The position numbers and the translations under genes were made by a program. The notes beneath the pieces were generated by a model. It saw only the letters and a list, made by a program, of their open reading frames with translations, was not told the origin of the DNA and searched no databases. Shown here piece after piece: positions 6,407 through 13,665 of a DNA stretch of 17,380 bases. The stretch covers positions 1-17,380 of the forward strand of contig WFYP01000284.1 of assembly GCA_015490055.1 (NCBI GenBank), read 5' to 3'. Source of the DNA: Nitratifractor sp. Its GTDB lineage: Bacteria; Campylobacterota; Campylobacteria; Campylobacterales; Sulfurovaceae. Every line of letters starts with the position of its first letter. The first letter of the stretch is position 1.

Positions 6407-7549
6407 TTAGAATCTATACTCGAAGCTAGAGCCTTTGCCTGCTTTTGAGTTTACGGTTATTTGCACTCCGTTTTTGTCGCAAATATTTTTTACGATGCTT
6501 AAGCCTAAGCCAAAACCTCCGCTGATTTTATCTTCGCGGTAGTAGCGTCTGAAAATCTTTTTAGTGTCTGCTATTCCTCTGCCTTGGTCGCTTATTTTTA
6601 GATATACTTTACTACCATCTTTCCAGACTTTTATACTGATTTTTGTCTTCTCTTTAGAGTATTTTATGGCGTTAGAGAGTGTGTTGTCTATGACTCTTGC
6701 TAACTCTAATTTATTAAATTTTATAGAGACCTCTTCTTCTATCTCTTTTACTATTGTTATCTCTTTTGATTGCAGTAAATCGCTGAAAAAATCTACCCTT
6801 TCGCAAACATATTTAGAGAGATTTATATCTATTTTATTGTGTGCTACCTTTTTATTTTTTACGAAAAACTCTAAATCTTCATAAATTACAATCATATTCT
6901 TAAGTGCCGATTTTGCTCGAAGAATCATTTTGTTATTTTCATAAATTGCACTTAAAGAGTCCAAATTTAGCAATATCACACCCATTGGGGTTTTTAACTC
7001 GTGCATTGCATCTTTTATGAAATCTTCTAAGTATTGATTTAGCTTTTTATAAGGCAGTGCACTCTGTTTTATTATAGAAAATAGTACCAAAAATACAAGC
7101 ACTGCAACAACTATTAAGATTGTAATAACATTTACTATCAGTTTATAGTAGCTTATCTTTTTTTGTACTATTAGATATTTTGCATCAAACACATTTGGCT
7201 TGAGTGTTGTTTTTAAGTATCTACTGCCATCTATGTCTGTAAAATCAATATATTTTGGGTTAATATCTTTTGAAAGCAGAGAGAATATCTTTTTGTCATC
7301 AGCTCCATATATTGCACTTTTATAAAGGTTAGAGCGTGGAAAGTAAAACTCTGTATCGTTTGAGTTTGAGAATATATAAATTCTGTTTGCAACCTGTTTT
7401 GCGTAAGTTTCTAATTCGGTTTTATCTTTATATTTTGCATTTTCTAACTCGCTTGTAATGTAAAAATGCATAGGGATAGAGACAATAAGCAACAAGAGTA
7501 TCATTTGAAAAAGTGTGTGTTTGCTATCTATTATCTTGCCATCAACCAA
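6407..7549 (-). CDS. Sensor histidine kinase
   Basis: This 380-aa kinase has two membrane segments (about 13-31 and 138-160) flanking a roughly 105-residue periplasmic sensor region. The cytoplasmic part carries an H-box with the phosphoacceptor His183 in KDAMHELKTP, an N-box near 290 (NTLSNAIKYSKE), a G1 box near 324 (DQGRGI) and a G2 box near 346 (GFGLGLSIVK). No HAMP domain is obvious. It starts at TTG (7547-7549), supported by AGGG seven bases upstream, and overlaps the end of the response regulator gene by eight bases, so the two form a co-translated pair. The signal is unknown. The adjacent Cache-domain protein and the nearby tsdA suggest a respiratory or sulfur-compound cue, but this is inference from position only. 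Confidence 0.92.
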   Translation of the reverse strand: MVDGKIIDSKHTLFQMILLLLIVSIPMHFYITSELENAKYKDKTELETYAKQVANRIYIFSNSNDTEFYFPRSNLYKSAIYGADDKKIFSLLSKDINPKYIDFTDIDGSRYLKTTLKPNVFDAKYLIVQKKISYYKLIVNVITILIVVAVLVFLVLFSIIKQSALPYKKLNQYLEDFIKDAMHELKTPMGVILLNLDSLSAIYENNKMILRAKSALKNMIVIYEDLEFFVKNKKVAHNKIDINLSKYVCERVDFFSDLLQSKEITIVKEIEEEVSIKFNKLELARVIDNTLSNAIKYSKEKTKISIKVWKDGSKVYLKISDQGRGIADTKKIFRRYYREDKISGGFGLGLSIVKNICDKNGVQITVNSKAGKGSSFEYRF

Positions 7550-8198
7550 TTTTATACCCTACCATCTTTTTAGTTTTTATAAACTCTTTGTCGCACTTGT
7601 CGCGGATGCGTTTAATGCACATTCTAATATCGGCATAAGTTACATCGCGCCCCTCCCAAACCTCATCTTGCAGGGTATCTATTGATTTATATACTCCCAT
7701 ATTTCTAACTAAAAAGTTCACTAATTTTTTTTCTATAGAGCTTAACTCTATCTCTTTGCCATCTTTAAAGAGCCTATTTTCTATAATTTCAAAACTGTAC
7801 TTTTTATCTATTTTTATTAAATTATCATTTGCTTTAAAGAGAGAATTTTTAATTAAAAACTCTAAGCGGTACTTTAACTCTTTTAACTCAAACGGCTTGC
7901 GTATATAGTCGCTACAGCCTAACTCGTAGCCTAAGCTTAAATCCTCTATATCTGTTAGCGAAGTGAGTACAATTACTGGAGTGTTAATTCCACATTTTCG
8001 TATCTCTTTTAATACTGCAAAGCCATCTATTGTGGGCACTCTAATATCTAGCAAAAGCACGCTATAAGAGTTATCATAAATTGCATCTAAGGCTTCTTGC
8101 CCATCTTCGAAGGCATCTACTTCGTAATTTAAACCTTCTAAAAACTCTGTTATGCTGACTCTATAGAGGTAGTCATCTTCTAGCAGTAGTATTCTCAT
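7542..8198 (-). CDS. OmpR/PhoB-type response regulator
   Basis: At 218 aa it has the usual two domains. The N-terminal receiver contains the acidic pair Asp8-Asp9, phosphoacceptor Asp51 (LLLDIRVP), Thr79 (VLTS) and Lys101 (RKPF). The C-terminal winged helix (about 125-218) includes the recognition-helix region DIRMCIKRIRDKC and ends KKMVGYKIG, as in OmpR-family DNA binders. Its ATG overlaps the TGA of the Cache-protein gene (ATGA) and its end overlaps the kinase start. Membrane protein, regulator and kinase therefore form one tightly coupled unit. Candidate targets are the promoters sharing the 14-bp segment upstream of tsdA and of this operon. Confidence 0.93.
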   Translation of the reverse strand: MRILLLEDDYLYRVSITEFLEGLNYEVDAFEDGQEALDAIYDNSYSVLLLDIRVPTIDGFAVLKEIRKCGINTPVIVLTSLTDIEDLSLGYELGCSDYIRKPFELKELKYRLEFLIKNSLFKANDNLIKIDKKYSFEIIENRLFKDGKEIELSSIEKKLVNFLVRNMGVYKSIDTLQDEVWEGRDVTYADIRMCIKRIRDKCDKEFIKTKKMVGYKIG

Positions 8199-9097
8199 TT
8201 TATTATAACCTTGCGTTTTGTGCCCTTAAATTGGTAATTATTTAGGCTTGGTTGCTCAATAGATAACTCTTGCTTTTGCTCCGCTCTCATAAGCAGTGCA
8301 ATTTTACCAACATTTACAATGCCGACACTCTTCATTGGAATAATGGCTACAATATCTGTGCCAATTTTATAGTAAAACTTTTGGCCACTTAGAATGTATC
8401 TATTTTTTTGCAATAAGTTAAAAAGCTCTTTTGGGTAACGCTTCTCTACAACATAATAATCGCCTATTTTGGCATTGTTTTTTAAATCTACCGCTATATT
8501 TATATACTTTTTATCTAACAGCCCCAATATGCTAAGCCCAAACTTTTTTAGCCTCTTTTTTATACCGCTAAAGCCCATAATTACTTCGATAGAGCCGATG
8601 TATCTGTTTTTATCAAAAATTGGAGAAATCGCTTTAATGTTTAGTCGTTTGCCTAGCTCGATAGATACAAAAGGGGCTTGGCTCTTTTGTACAATTTTAA
8701 GCCCTCTTCTAAAGCTTAAATCGGCTCCATAATAGTTGCTTCTATCCCAACTTCTTGCAAATGCTTTTAAATCTTTTGTGTGTATTTGGATGTCGATTTT
8801 CGTGTGCGTTGTCTGCTCTATCTCTTTAATTACTAGCTCTAACTCTTTTAATGCAACGGCTCTATTGTTAGCTTTTAGTGCCTCTTTTAGGGTATTGTTT
8901 TTAGAAACCATTAGCGAGAGCGAGAGTGCATATCGTTTTTCAAACTCTAAATTTTCATTTAAAATCTCTATATTTTTCGATACATATCTGCTGATTTGCT
9001 CATCTTTATAGTAGTTTGAGTATCTATTATAAAAAACAAATAGTATTAATAAAATGGTACTAAATAGTACAATAAGTGGTAGATAGATTTTTTTCAT
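8195..9097 (-). CDS. Membrane-anchored double-Cache-like sensor protein
   Basis: This 300-aa protein has a single N-terminal membrane anchor (about 4-23) and a large periplasmic region with no cytoplasmic output domain. The segment KAFARSWDRSNYYGADLSFR, followed by VSIELGKRLNIKAISPIF and YIGSIEVIMGFSGI, resembles the double-Cache type 3 ligand-binding domains found in chemoreceptors and diguanylate cyclases. Those domains have 'FxRSWD', 'GadLsxfR', 'ELGkxLxIkxIsPI' and 'YIGSIE' motifs. Because it lacks an effector domain, it may pass its signal to the histidine kinase two genes downstream. It overlaps the regulator gene by four bases. No Shine-Dalgarno precedes the ATG, and a TATAAT box lies six bases upstream. 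The next in-frame Met falls well inside the protein, after the anchor. Confidence 0.78.
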   Translation of the reverse strand: MKKIYLPLIVLFSTILLILFVFYNRYSNYYKDEQISRYVSKNIEILNENLEFEKRYALSLSLMVSKNNTLKEALKANNRAVALKELELVIKEIEQTTHTKIDIQIHTKDLKAFARSWDRSNYYGADLSFRRGLKIVQKSQAPFVSIELGKRLNIKAISPIFDKNRYIGSIEVIMGFSGIKKRLKKFGLSILGLLDKKYINIAVDLKNNAKIGDYYVVEKRYPKELFNLLQKNRYILSGQKFYYKIGTDIVAIIPMKSVGIVNVGKIALLMRAEQKQELSIEQPSLNNYQFKGTKRKVIIK

Positions 9098-9103
9098 AAG
9101 TTA

Positions 9104-9112
9104 ATTATAGCA
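9104..9112 (-). promoter_or_regulatory. Extended -10 promoter of the sensory operon (possible leaderless mRNA)
   Basis: TGCTATAAT on the minus strand (9104-9112) is a perfect extended -10. Only six bases (TAACTT) separate TATAAT from the ATG, so the transcript should begin at or within a base or two of the start codon. The 14 bp TATAATTAACTTAT at 9096-9109 recur exactly in the tsdA promoter at 10150-10163. Confidence 0.55.
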
Positions 9113-9138
9113 AAATGCTACCCATTGGTGGGTAACAT
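9111..9138 (-). terminator. Hairpin terminator after tsdA
   Basis: ATGTTACCCA (5' arm, minus strand) pairs with TGGGTAGCAT around a CCAA loop, a 10-bp stem with one T-G wobble, followed by TTTT. It ends 35 bp after the tsdA stop. On the plus strand the same stem is followed by TTTTT, so it can work in both directions, though no plus-strand gene precedes it. Confidence 0.6.
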
Positions 9139-9173
9139 TTTTAGGAGGATTATACGATTTGTGTTAAATACTA

Positions 9174-10103
9174 CTATTCGCCCTTAATTTTCTTTAAATC
9201 AAGACCAAATTGTTTAAAGTTACTCTCTACACTATGGTGTTCATCAAGCACTTTTGAGTTGTAGTATCCCATTTTCTCTTTTGGTAATAAGCCTTTTTTC
9301 AAATCGAATGGTGCTCTCTCTTGTCCATCAACATATAACATAACATCTGCTGCCTCTTGGTCTTTAAGTGTTCCACCCTGACCTAAAGGCATATTAGATT
9401 GAACCCAAGCTGCACCTTTGTTAAGTTTACTCATACCAGCACCTGTATTGTAAGATAACCAGTTGCCTTTTGCATCTTTACCCCATAGCGGAGGGAAGTT
9501 CCCCATACCTTGCCCATGGTCACCATGACAAGATGCACACTTAGCTGCAAATATCTTTTTACCATTTTCATAATTTGCATGAGTTGCTTTTTTCTGGATT
9601 TTTGCAAATTTCTTAGCATTTTTTGCCCATCTTGCACTATTTTTAGGGCTACAAGGTCGCTTTGCATCCATATGCATCGGCATACCATCAGAGAGCCAAG
9701 TAATGTATGCATACATTGCCATAGAAGCTTTACTATCTATAATAGGTCTTTTACCATTCATACTTCTCATAAAGCAGTTATTAGCTCTATCTTGTAGAGA
9801 TTGTACTGTCTTCTCTCTTTTAGAGTATGCAGGAAAAGCTGTTGCAGTACCAATAAATGTACCAATACCATCACCAGTACCTGGCTTGCCGTCGCTACCT
9901 TTTAAGTGACAAGAGGCACAATTTAGCTTGTTACCCACTAAATCTTTAGTTAATGGATGTGTATCTGTATGAAGCATAATATCTTCACCAAGTTTTACTA
10001 ATTTTCCTAAATCTCCAGCCGGATAAGCTTTTGGTGCTTGCCCCGCCATTAAAATGCCTGCTGCTACTGAACTTAGTAGTGCTATTTTAGTTAAAAATTT
10101 CAT
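9174..10103 (-). CDS. tsdA: Diheme cytochrome c, thiosulfate dehydrogenase/tetrathionate reductase TsdA
   Basis: This 309-aa periplasmic protein has a Sec signal (about 1-20, ending LMAG). It has two heme c sites: CASCH at 62-66 and CASCH at 189-193. The blocks NNCFMRSMNGK (108-118), YITWLSDGMP, FPPLWG, SYNTGAGM and SNMP are those of TsdA. TsdA interconverts thiosulfate and tetrathionate with transfer of two electrons. Cys110, 44 residues after the heme-1 His, fits the unusual His/Cys-ligated active heme. Met238 in NMP fits the distal ligand of heme 2. As I recall, an Asn before that Met occurs in the bidirectional Campylobacter jejuni enzyme, whereas Allochromatium has Lys. AAGGAG lies six bases before the ATG. 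It is followed by a terminator and then the sensory operon. Confidence 0.88.
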   Translation of the reverse strand: MKFLTKIALLSSVAAGILMAGQAPKAYPAGDLGKLVKLGEDIMLHTDTHPLTKDLVGNKLNCASCHLKGSDGKPGTGDGIGTFIGTATAFPAYSKREKTVQSLQDRANNCFMRSMNGKRPIIDSKASMAMYAYITWLSDGMPMHMDAKRPCSPKNSARWAKNAKKFAKIQKKATHANYENGKKIFAAKCASCHGDHGQGMGNFPPLWGKDAKGNWLSYNTGAGMSKLNKGAAWVQSNMPLGQGGTLKDQEAADVMLYVDGQERAPFDLKKGLLPKEKMGYYNSKVLDEHHSVESNFKQFGLDLKKIKGE

Positions 10104-10129
10104 CTGTTACTCCTTTAGTAATATTAAAC

Positions 10130-10163
10130 AATCTAGTTAGATTATTTATATAAGTTAATTATA
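10130..10163 (-). promoter_or_regulatory. tsdA promoter and leader palindrome
   Basis: TATAAT on the minus strand (10158-10163) lies 55 bp before the tsdA ATG. It belongs to a 14-bp segment (10150-10163) identical to the sensory-operon promoter. Just downstream, at about +8 to +21 of the expected transcript, is the palindrome AATCTA-GT-TAGATT (10130-10143), a plausible operator. There is no clear -35. Confidence 0.5.
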
Positions 10164-10205
10164 ATATTTCAAAATAACTCGAAAGTAACAGAAAAATTTA
10201 TAAAG

Positions 10206-10226
10206 GTTGATAGCAACTATATCAAC
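10206..10226. promoter_or_regulatory. Inverted repeat in the tsdA-moxR divergent region
   Basis: GTTGATA (10206-10212) and TATCAAC (10220-10226) form a perfect 7-bp inverted repeat with a 7-bp spacer, midway between the two divergent promoters. Flanking TAAAG and CTTTA extend it imperfectly. There is no T-tract, so it is more likely a protein-binding site than a terminator. Its role is unknown. Confidence 0.35.
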
Positions 10227-10267
10227 AATCTTTAGTCTAAATTAATATTTTGTTAATAATTATTGAC

Positions 10268-10273
10268 TATAAT
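10268..10273 (+). promoter_or_regulatory. -10 element of the moxR-bat operon
   Basis: A perfect TATAAT lies 27 bp before the moxR ATG at 10301, with no obvious -35. A longer reading frame opening at 10250 would place the start codon upstream of this promoter, which supports the 10301 start. Confidence 0.5.
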
Positions 10274-10300
10274 ACTTCTAAAATACATACGAGGATAGTT

Positions 10301-11248
10301 ATGAGTAATAAAGTTTTAGCTATTAAAGAAGAAGTAAAAAAGATTATAGTAGGGCAAGAGGAGCTGATAGATGCAATGCTTATTGGTTTGCTTTGTGAGG
10401 GGCATATTTTAGTAGAAGGTGTGCCAGGGCTTGCAAAGACTACGGCGATTAATGCTATTAGCAAGGCGTTAGGGCTAGATTTTAAGCGTGTGCAGTTTAC
10501 ACCAGATTTGTTGCCAAGTGATATTACAGGTACAGAGATTTACGACCCTAAAAATGGCGACTTTAAGATAAAGCAAGGACCAATATTTACCAACTTACTT
10601 TTAGCTGATGAGATAAACAGAGCACCAGCGAAGGTGCAAGCAGCACTATTAGAAGTTATGCAAGAGCGTCAGGTAACTATTGGCGATACAACCTTTAAAA
10701 TCGACAAGCCATTTTTGGTTCTTGCTACACAAAACCCAGTTGAGCAAGAGGGAACTTACCCGCTACCAGAGGCACAGTTAGATAGATTTATGCTAAAAGT
10801 TGTTGTAGGCTACAATAGTGCTAAAGAAGAGGTGCAAATTGTAAAAAGAGTTGCAAAAAAAGAGTTCGAAGAGGTAGCACAAGTTGCCAGCAAAGAGGAT
10901 ATTTTTGCAATGCAAAAAGAGGTAGAAGCCGTGCATATGGATGATGCACTGCTAGAGTACATAGTTTCGATAATTTACGCAACAAGAGAGCCAAAAGAGT
11001 ATGGACTAGGCGAATTGGCTGAGTATATAGAGTTTGGAGCAAGCCCAAGAGCTTCGATAAACTTATACAAAGCAGCTAAAGCAAAGGCATATATTGATGG
11101 CAAAGATTATGTAACACCTTTAGATATTGCTTCGGTTGCGAGCGATGTTTTAAGACACAGAATTATTTTAAATTACAAAGCACAAGCGGCAAATATTACG
11201 ACTGATGAAGTGATAAAGAAGATTTTAGACACATTGCCTTTGCCGTAA
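10301..11248 (+). CDS. moxR: MoxR-family AAA+ ATPase
   Basis: This 315-aa protein has Walker A GVPGLAKT (Gly40 to Thr47), Walker B LLADEINRAP (Asp103-Glu104) and sensor 1 ATQNPVEQEGTYPLPEAQLDRF. A C-terminal lid contains EYIEFGASPRASINLYKAAK. MoxR ATPases act as chaperones that remodel or activate partner proteins, commonly the vWA-domain proteins encoded next to them, as here (batA, batB and the DUF58 gene). The ATG at 10301 is chosen because GAGGA lies five bases upstream and a TATAAT lies 27 bp upstream. The in-frame upstream codons overlap the promoter. It is the first gene of the operon and is followed after nine bases by the DUF58 gene. Confidence 0.95.
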   Translation: MSNKVLAIKEEVKKIIVGQEELIDAMLIGLLCEGHILVEGVPGLAKTTAINAISKALGLDFKRVQFTPDLLPSDITGTEIYDPKNGDFKIKQGPIFTNLLLADEINRAPAKVQAALLEVMQERQVTIGDTTFKIDKPFLVLATQNPVEQEGTYPLPEAQLDRFMLKVVVGYNSAKEEVQIVKRVAKKEFEEVAQVASKEDIFAMQKEVEAVHMDDALLEYIVSIIYATREPKEYGLGELAEYIEFGASPRASINLYKAAKAKAYIDGKDYVTPLDIASVASDVLRHRIILNYKAQAANITTDEVIKKILDTLPLP

Positions 11249-11257
11249 AGGACAATA

Positions 11258-12088
11258 ATGAACACAAAAGCAAGAGAGATAATAATAAAGACCAAAAAGC
11301 GTCTGTTTGGGGCTAATATTGGTAATAATATCTCTGTTTTTCAAGGAAATGGGCTCGACTTTAGCGAAATAAAAGAGTACCAAATTGGCGACGATGTTAA
11401 AAAGATAAATTGGAAAGTAACAGCCAAAGAGCAAAAGCCATATATTAATGTTTTTAACGAAGAGCGAGAGTTAAATATTGTGGTTTGCTTTATGCTAAGT
11501 GGAAATATCTACTTTGGCAGTGTACGCCAAAAGCAAGAGCTTATGAGCGAAATTCTAACGCTAATTGGCTACTCGGCTATTAGAAACAGCGATAGATTTA
11601 GCACAGTTTTTTTTAGCGACAAAGAAGAGGAGTATGTAAAACCAACTAAAAATATAAATTGGCTCTACACAACGCTAGAGAAGGCTTTAGAATTCGATAG
11701 TTTGGGTAAAGAGGTAGATTATGCTAAACTTAGCGATTACCTTTTACAAACCATAAAGCAAAAATCTATAATCTTCGTAATTGGCGACTTTTTCGAAGAG
11801 GTAGATTTTTCGCTACTTGGTGCAAAACACGAAGTTTACGCTATTGTAGCAAGAGATAAATTTGAAGAAGAGCCAAAATTTAGTGGCGATTTGTCGCTAA
11901 TAGATACAAAAACTCTAAAACAAAATGAAGTTAGCTTAGATGGTTCGGCAATTAAAAACTTTAAAGCCGAAATTGAAAGACGAGATAAAAAACTATTTGA
12001 ACACTTTTTAAAGCACCAAATAGGAGCAATAAAAGTTTACACAGACGAAGACCCGTTTGTTAAGATGCAAAGGTTGTTTGCATCTTAG
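11258..12088 (+). CDS. DUF58 family protein with degenerate vWA metal site
   Basis: This 276-aa protein has the DUF58 signature GLDFSEIKEYQIGDDVKKIN, then W, followed by YINVFNEERELN. It is expected to be a cytosolic partner of MoxR. In most DUF58/vWA proteins the next strand ends in a DxSxS metal-binding motif. Here the corresponding stretch reads CFMLSGNIYFG, so the Asp is replaced by Met and the second Ser by Asn. Metal-dependent adhesion through this site is therefore probably lost. AAGGA lies five bases before the ATG. The stop TAG (12086-12088) is the first triplet of a TAGGAT repeat tract. Confidence 0.87.
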   Translation: MNTKAREIIIKTKKRLFGANIGNNISVFQGNGLDFSEIKEYQIGDDVKKINWKVTAKEQKPYINVFNEERELNIVVCFMLSGNIYFGSVRQKQELMSEILTLIGYSAIRNSDRFSTVFFSDKEEEYVKPTKNINWLYTTLEKALEFDSLGKEVDYAKLSDYLLQTIKQKSIIFVIGDFFEEVDFSLLGAKHEVYAIVARDKFEEEPKFSGDLSLIDTKTLKQNEVSLDGSAIKNFKAEIERRDKKLFEHFLKHQIGAIKVYTDEDPFVKMQRLFAS

Positions 12089-12110
12089 GATTTAGGATAT
12101 AGGATTTAGG
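12086..12110 (+). repeat. TAGGAT-type repeat tract 1
   Basis: TAGGATTT, TAGGATA and TAGGATTTAGG follow one another immediately at the end of the DUF58 gene. The tract contains a TAG in all three forward frames. Its last AGGG (12108-12111) sits eight bases before the ATG of the next gene and may serve as its ribosome site. Confidence 0.7.
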
Positions 12111-12118
12111 GAATTGAA

Positions 12119-12523
12119 ATGGATGAATTAGCAAAATTAAAAGATATAAAACCACCTGTTAATATAGATACGCACTTGCAAGAGTTGGCTATCTATGTAG
12201 GGGCTGGTTTCGGGCTTTTACTGCTTGCAATAGCTGTGGTGCTAATATATCTTTTAATCTTTAAAAAGAGAAGAAGACGCAAAAAGTTAAGCCCAAAAGA
12301 GTTGGCACTAAAGGCATTAAAAGAGTTAAATTACAGCAACACAAAAGATGCAGTTTACAACTTTAGCGTAAATGCTCAAAAGTTAGCCAATAGCGAACAG
12401 CAAGAGCAGTTGCAAGAGATATTGAAAAGTTTAGAGAAGTATAAATATAAGAAAGAGGTAGATAGCCTAAGCGGTAGTGATGTGAATAGAATGAAAGAGT
12501 TTATAGGGAAACTTAGGATTTAG
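12119..12523 (+). CDS. DUF4381-like small membrane protein of the bat operon
   Basis: This 134-aa protein begins MDELAKLKDIKPPVNID, like the 'LxxLxDIxxPxxI' start of DUF4381 proteins. It then has one membrane helix (about 23-48), a basic cluster KKRRRRKK and a helical cytoplasmic domain, SPKELALKALKEL through LSGSDVNRMKEFIGKL. Its position between the DUF58 gene and batA is the usual place for DUF4381. A role as membrane adaptor for the MoxR/vWA complex is inferred. The last codons (CTT AGG ATT TAG) lie inside a TAGGATTTAGG repeat, so the C-terminal Arg-Ile and the stop codon are repeat-derived. The ancestral protein may have ended differently. Confidence 0.75.
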   Translation: MDELAKLKDIKPPVNIDTHLQELAIYVGAGFGLLLLAIAVVLIYLLIFKKRRRRKKLSPKELALKALKELNYSNTKDAVYNFSVNAQKLANSEQQEQLQEILKSLEKYKYKKEVDSLSGSDVNRMKEFIGKLRI

Positions 12524-12561
12524 GATGCAGGATGCAGGATATAGGATTTGGGTCATGGGAT
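12514..12561 (+). repeat. TAGGAT-type repeat tract 2
   Basis: This run of TAGGATT, TAGGATG, CAGGATG, CAGGAT, ATAGGATT and TGGGT units overlaps the last three codons and the stop of the DUF4381-like gene. It leads directly into a GTAGGGG palindrome. Confidence 0.7.
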
Positions 12562-12587
12562 GTAGGGGCTGGCCTTGTGCCTGCCCG
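12562..12587 (+). repeat. REP-like palindrome, CTTGT-loop type
   Basis: GTAGGGGCTGGC-CTTGT-GCCTGCCCG forms a hairpin (GGGC.GGC pairing with GCC.GCCC, one mismatch). It belongs to a GTAGGGG...CCCG family that recurs in this operon. The copy at 13666 shares the CTTGTGCC centre. Confidence 0.65.
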
Positions 12588-12589
12588 CT

Positions 12590-12616
12590 TAGGATGCCGG
12601 ATGTATGATTTGGGAT
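12590..12616 (+). repeat. TAGGAT/TTGGGAT spacer repeat
   Basis: A TAGGATG and TTTGGGAT tail precedes the next GTAGGGG palindrome. The same tail precedes the palindromes at 12562 and 13728, and it appears inverted after the one ending at 13844. It therefore seems to be part of the repeat unit. Confidence 0.55.
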
Positions 12617-12725
12617 GTAGGGGACGACCTATGTGTCGTCCCGTTAATTCAAACAGCCGTAAACACCAAATGGCAAAATTTAAAGCTGTTTGAATTAACG
12701 GGCAGACACACAGGTCTGCCCCTAC
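12617..12725. mobile_element. REPIN-like composite element A (109 bp)
   Basis: Two REP-like hairpins face each other. The left arm is GGGACGAC-CTATGT-GTCGTCCC (12620-12642). The right arm is GGGCAGAC-ACACAG-GTCTGCCC (about 12700-12721). They are joined by a linker whose ends are a perfect 18-bp inverted repeat, CCCGTTAATTCAAACAGC with its complement. The element begins GTAGGGG and ends CCCCTAC. This is the doublet layout of REPINs, mobilised elsewhere by TnpA-REP (RAYT) enzymes. No such gene is in this window. Confidence 0.68.
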
Positions 12726-12749
12726 GGTTAAAAATTTGAAAGGAATTAA

Positions 12750-13634
12750 ATGAATATAACATTCGAATACCCTTGGGTATTTTTACTATTAATACTATTT
12801 ATAATATGCAGCCTCTTTTGCAAGCCAAAGCTTAGGGCTTTTTTCTTTCCAAATAGTGAACTTTTGGCAAAGAGTGGAGCAAAGAAGAGTTGGCTTTTGA
12901 ATTTGCTCAAGTTTTTAACAGTAACAGCCCTAGTAGTAGCACTTGCAAGCCCAATTAAGAAAGATGAAATAAAAGTAGAAAATACCAAAGGGTATGAAAT
13001 TTCGCTAATACTAGATGCTAGTGGTTCGATGCGAGAGTATAATAAATTTGGTACAGTTAAAAATATAGTTTTAGATTTTATCAAAAAGCGTAAACACGAT
13101 AAGATTGGCTTAACAATTTTTGCAGACTTTGCATATGTGGCAGTGCCTTTAACATACGATAAAAAAAGTTTAATTAGTCTGCTTAAAAATGTAAATGTCG
13201 GAATTGCCGGAATGAATAGAACCTCGCTTTATGAAGCACTATTTTTAAGTAGCAGACTCTTTAAAAACTCTAAAGCAAAAAATAAAATTGCAATTTTGCT
13301 AACCGATGGTATGGATAATACAAATACAATTCCGCTAGATGTCGCAATAAAAACAGCTAAAAGATATGGTATAAAAGTTTATACTATTGGTGTGGGAAGA
13401 GCTGGAGATTTTAACCCACAAGTGTTGCACAAAATTGCTAAAGAGACAGGTGGAAAATACTACAGTGCCGACTCTGGAGATAAAATTAAAGCAATCTATA
13501 ACGAAATCGACAAGTTAGAGAAGAGCAAAATTAAAGCAAATAAGTATGTTAAAAAGAGTTACTTCTTCCAATATCCACTTGCCGTTGGATTGTTGGCGTT
13601 AGTGTTGCTGATTTTGCTAGGGTATAGGAGATAG
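12750..13634 (+). CDS. batA: BatA: vWA-domain membrane protein
   Basis: This 294-aa protein has two N-terminal membrane helices (about 8-24 and 49-68), a periplasmic or cytoplasmic vWA domain, and a C-terminal helix (about 272-292). The metal-ion site is complete: DASGSM (Asp89), Thr158 in MNRTSLYEA and Asp186 in LLTDGMDN. BatA is the Bacteroides aerotolerance-type vWA protein, thought to work with MoxR and BatB-D in an envelope complex. Its biochemical function is not settled. AAAGGA lies five bases before the ATG. The last codons, TAT AGG AGA TAG, run into a TAGGATTTAGGATTTAG repeat, so the stop codon is shared with the repeat. It is separated from the preceding gene by 226 bp of REP-like repeats. 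Confidence 0.93.
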   Translation: MNITFEYPWVFLLLILFIICSLFCKPKLRAFFFPNSELLAKSGAKKSWLLNLLKFLTVTALVVALASPIKKDEIKVENTKGYEISLILDASGSMREYNKFGTVKNIVLDFIKKRKHDKIGLTIFADFAYVAVPLTYDKKSLISLLKNVNVGIAGMNRTSLYEALFLSSRLFKNSKAKNKIAILLTDGMDNTNTIPLDVAIKTAKRYGIKVYTIGVGRAGDFNPQVLHKIAKETGGKYYSADSGDKIKAIYNEIDKLEKSKIKANKYVKKSYFFQYPLAVGLLALVLLILLGYRR

Positions 13635-13649
13635 GATTTAGGATTTAGA
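13625..13649 (+). repeat. TAGGAT-type repeat tract 3
   Basis: TAGGAGA, TAGGATT and TAGGATTTAG units overlap the last two codons and the stop of batA. Confidence 0.65.
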
Positions 13650-13665
13650 AATTTACGAATGCCAC

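Noticed and set aside
9431..9797. ORFs overlapping tsdA on both strands
   Set aside because: They are alternative frames of a clear diheme cytochrome gene with a signal peptide and two CXXCH motifs.
10250..10300. Upstream ATG extension of MoxR by 17 residues
   Set aside because: It would begin upstream of the TATAAT at 10268, and the ATG at 10301 has a GAGGA at good spacing.
12617..12643. Rho-independent terminators in the bat gaps
   Set aside because: The stems are strong but no T-tract follows; the shared GTAGGGG/CCCG ends and doublet layout fit REP/REPIN repeats better.
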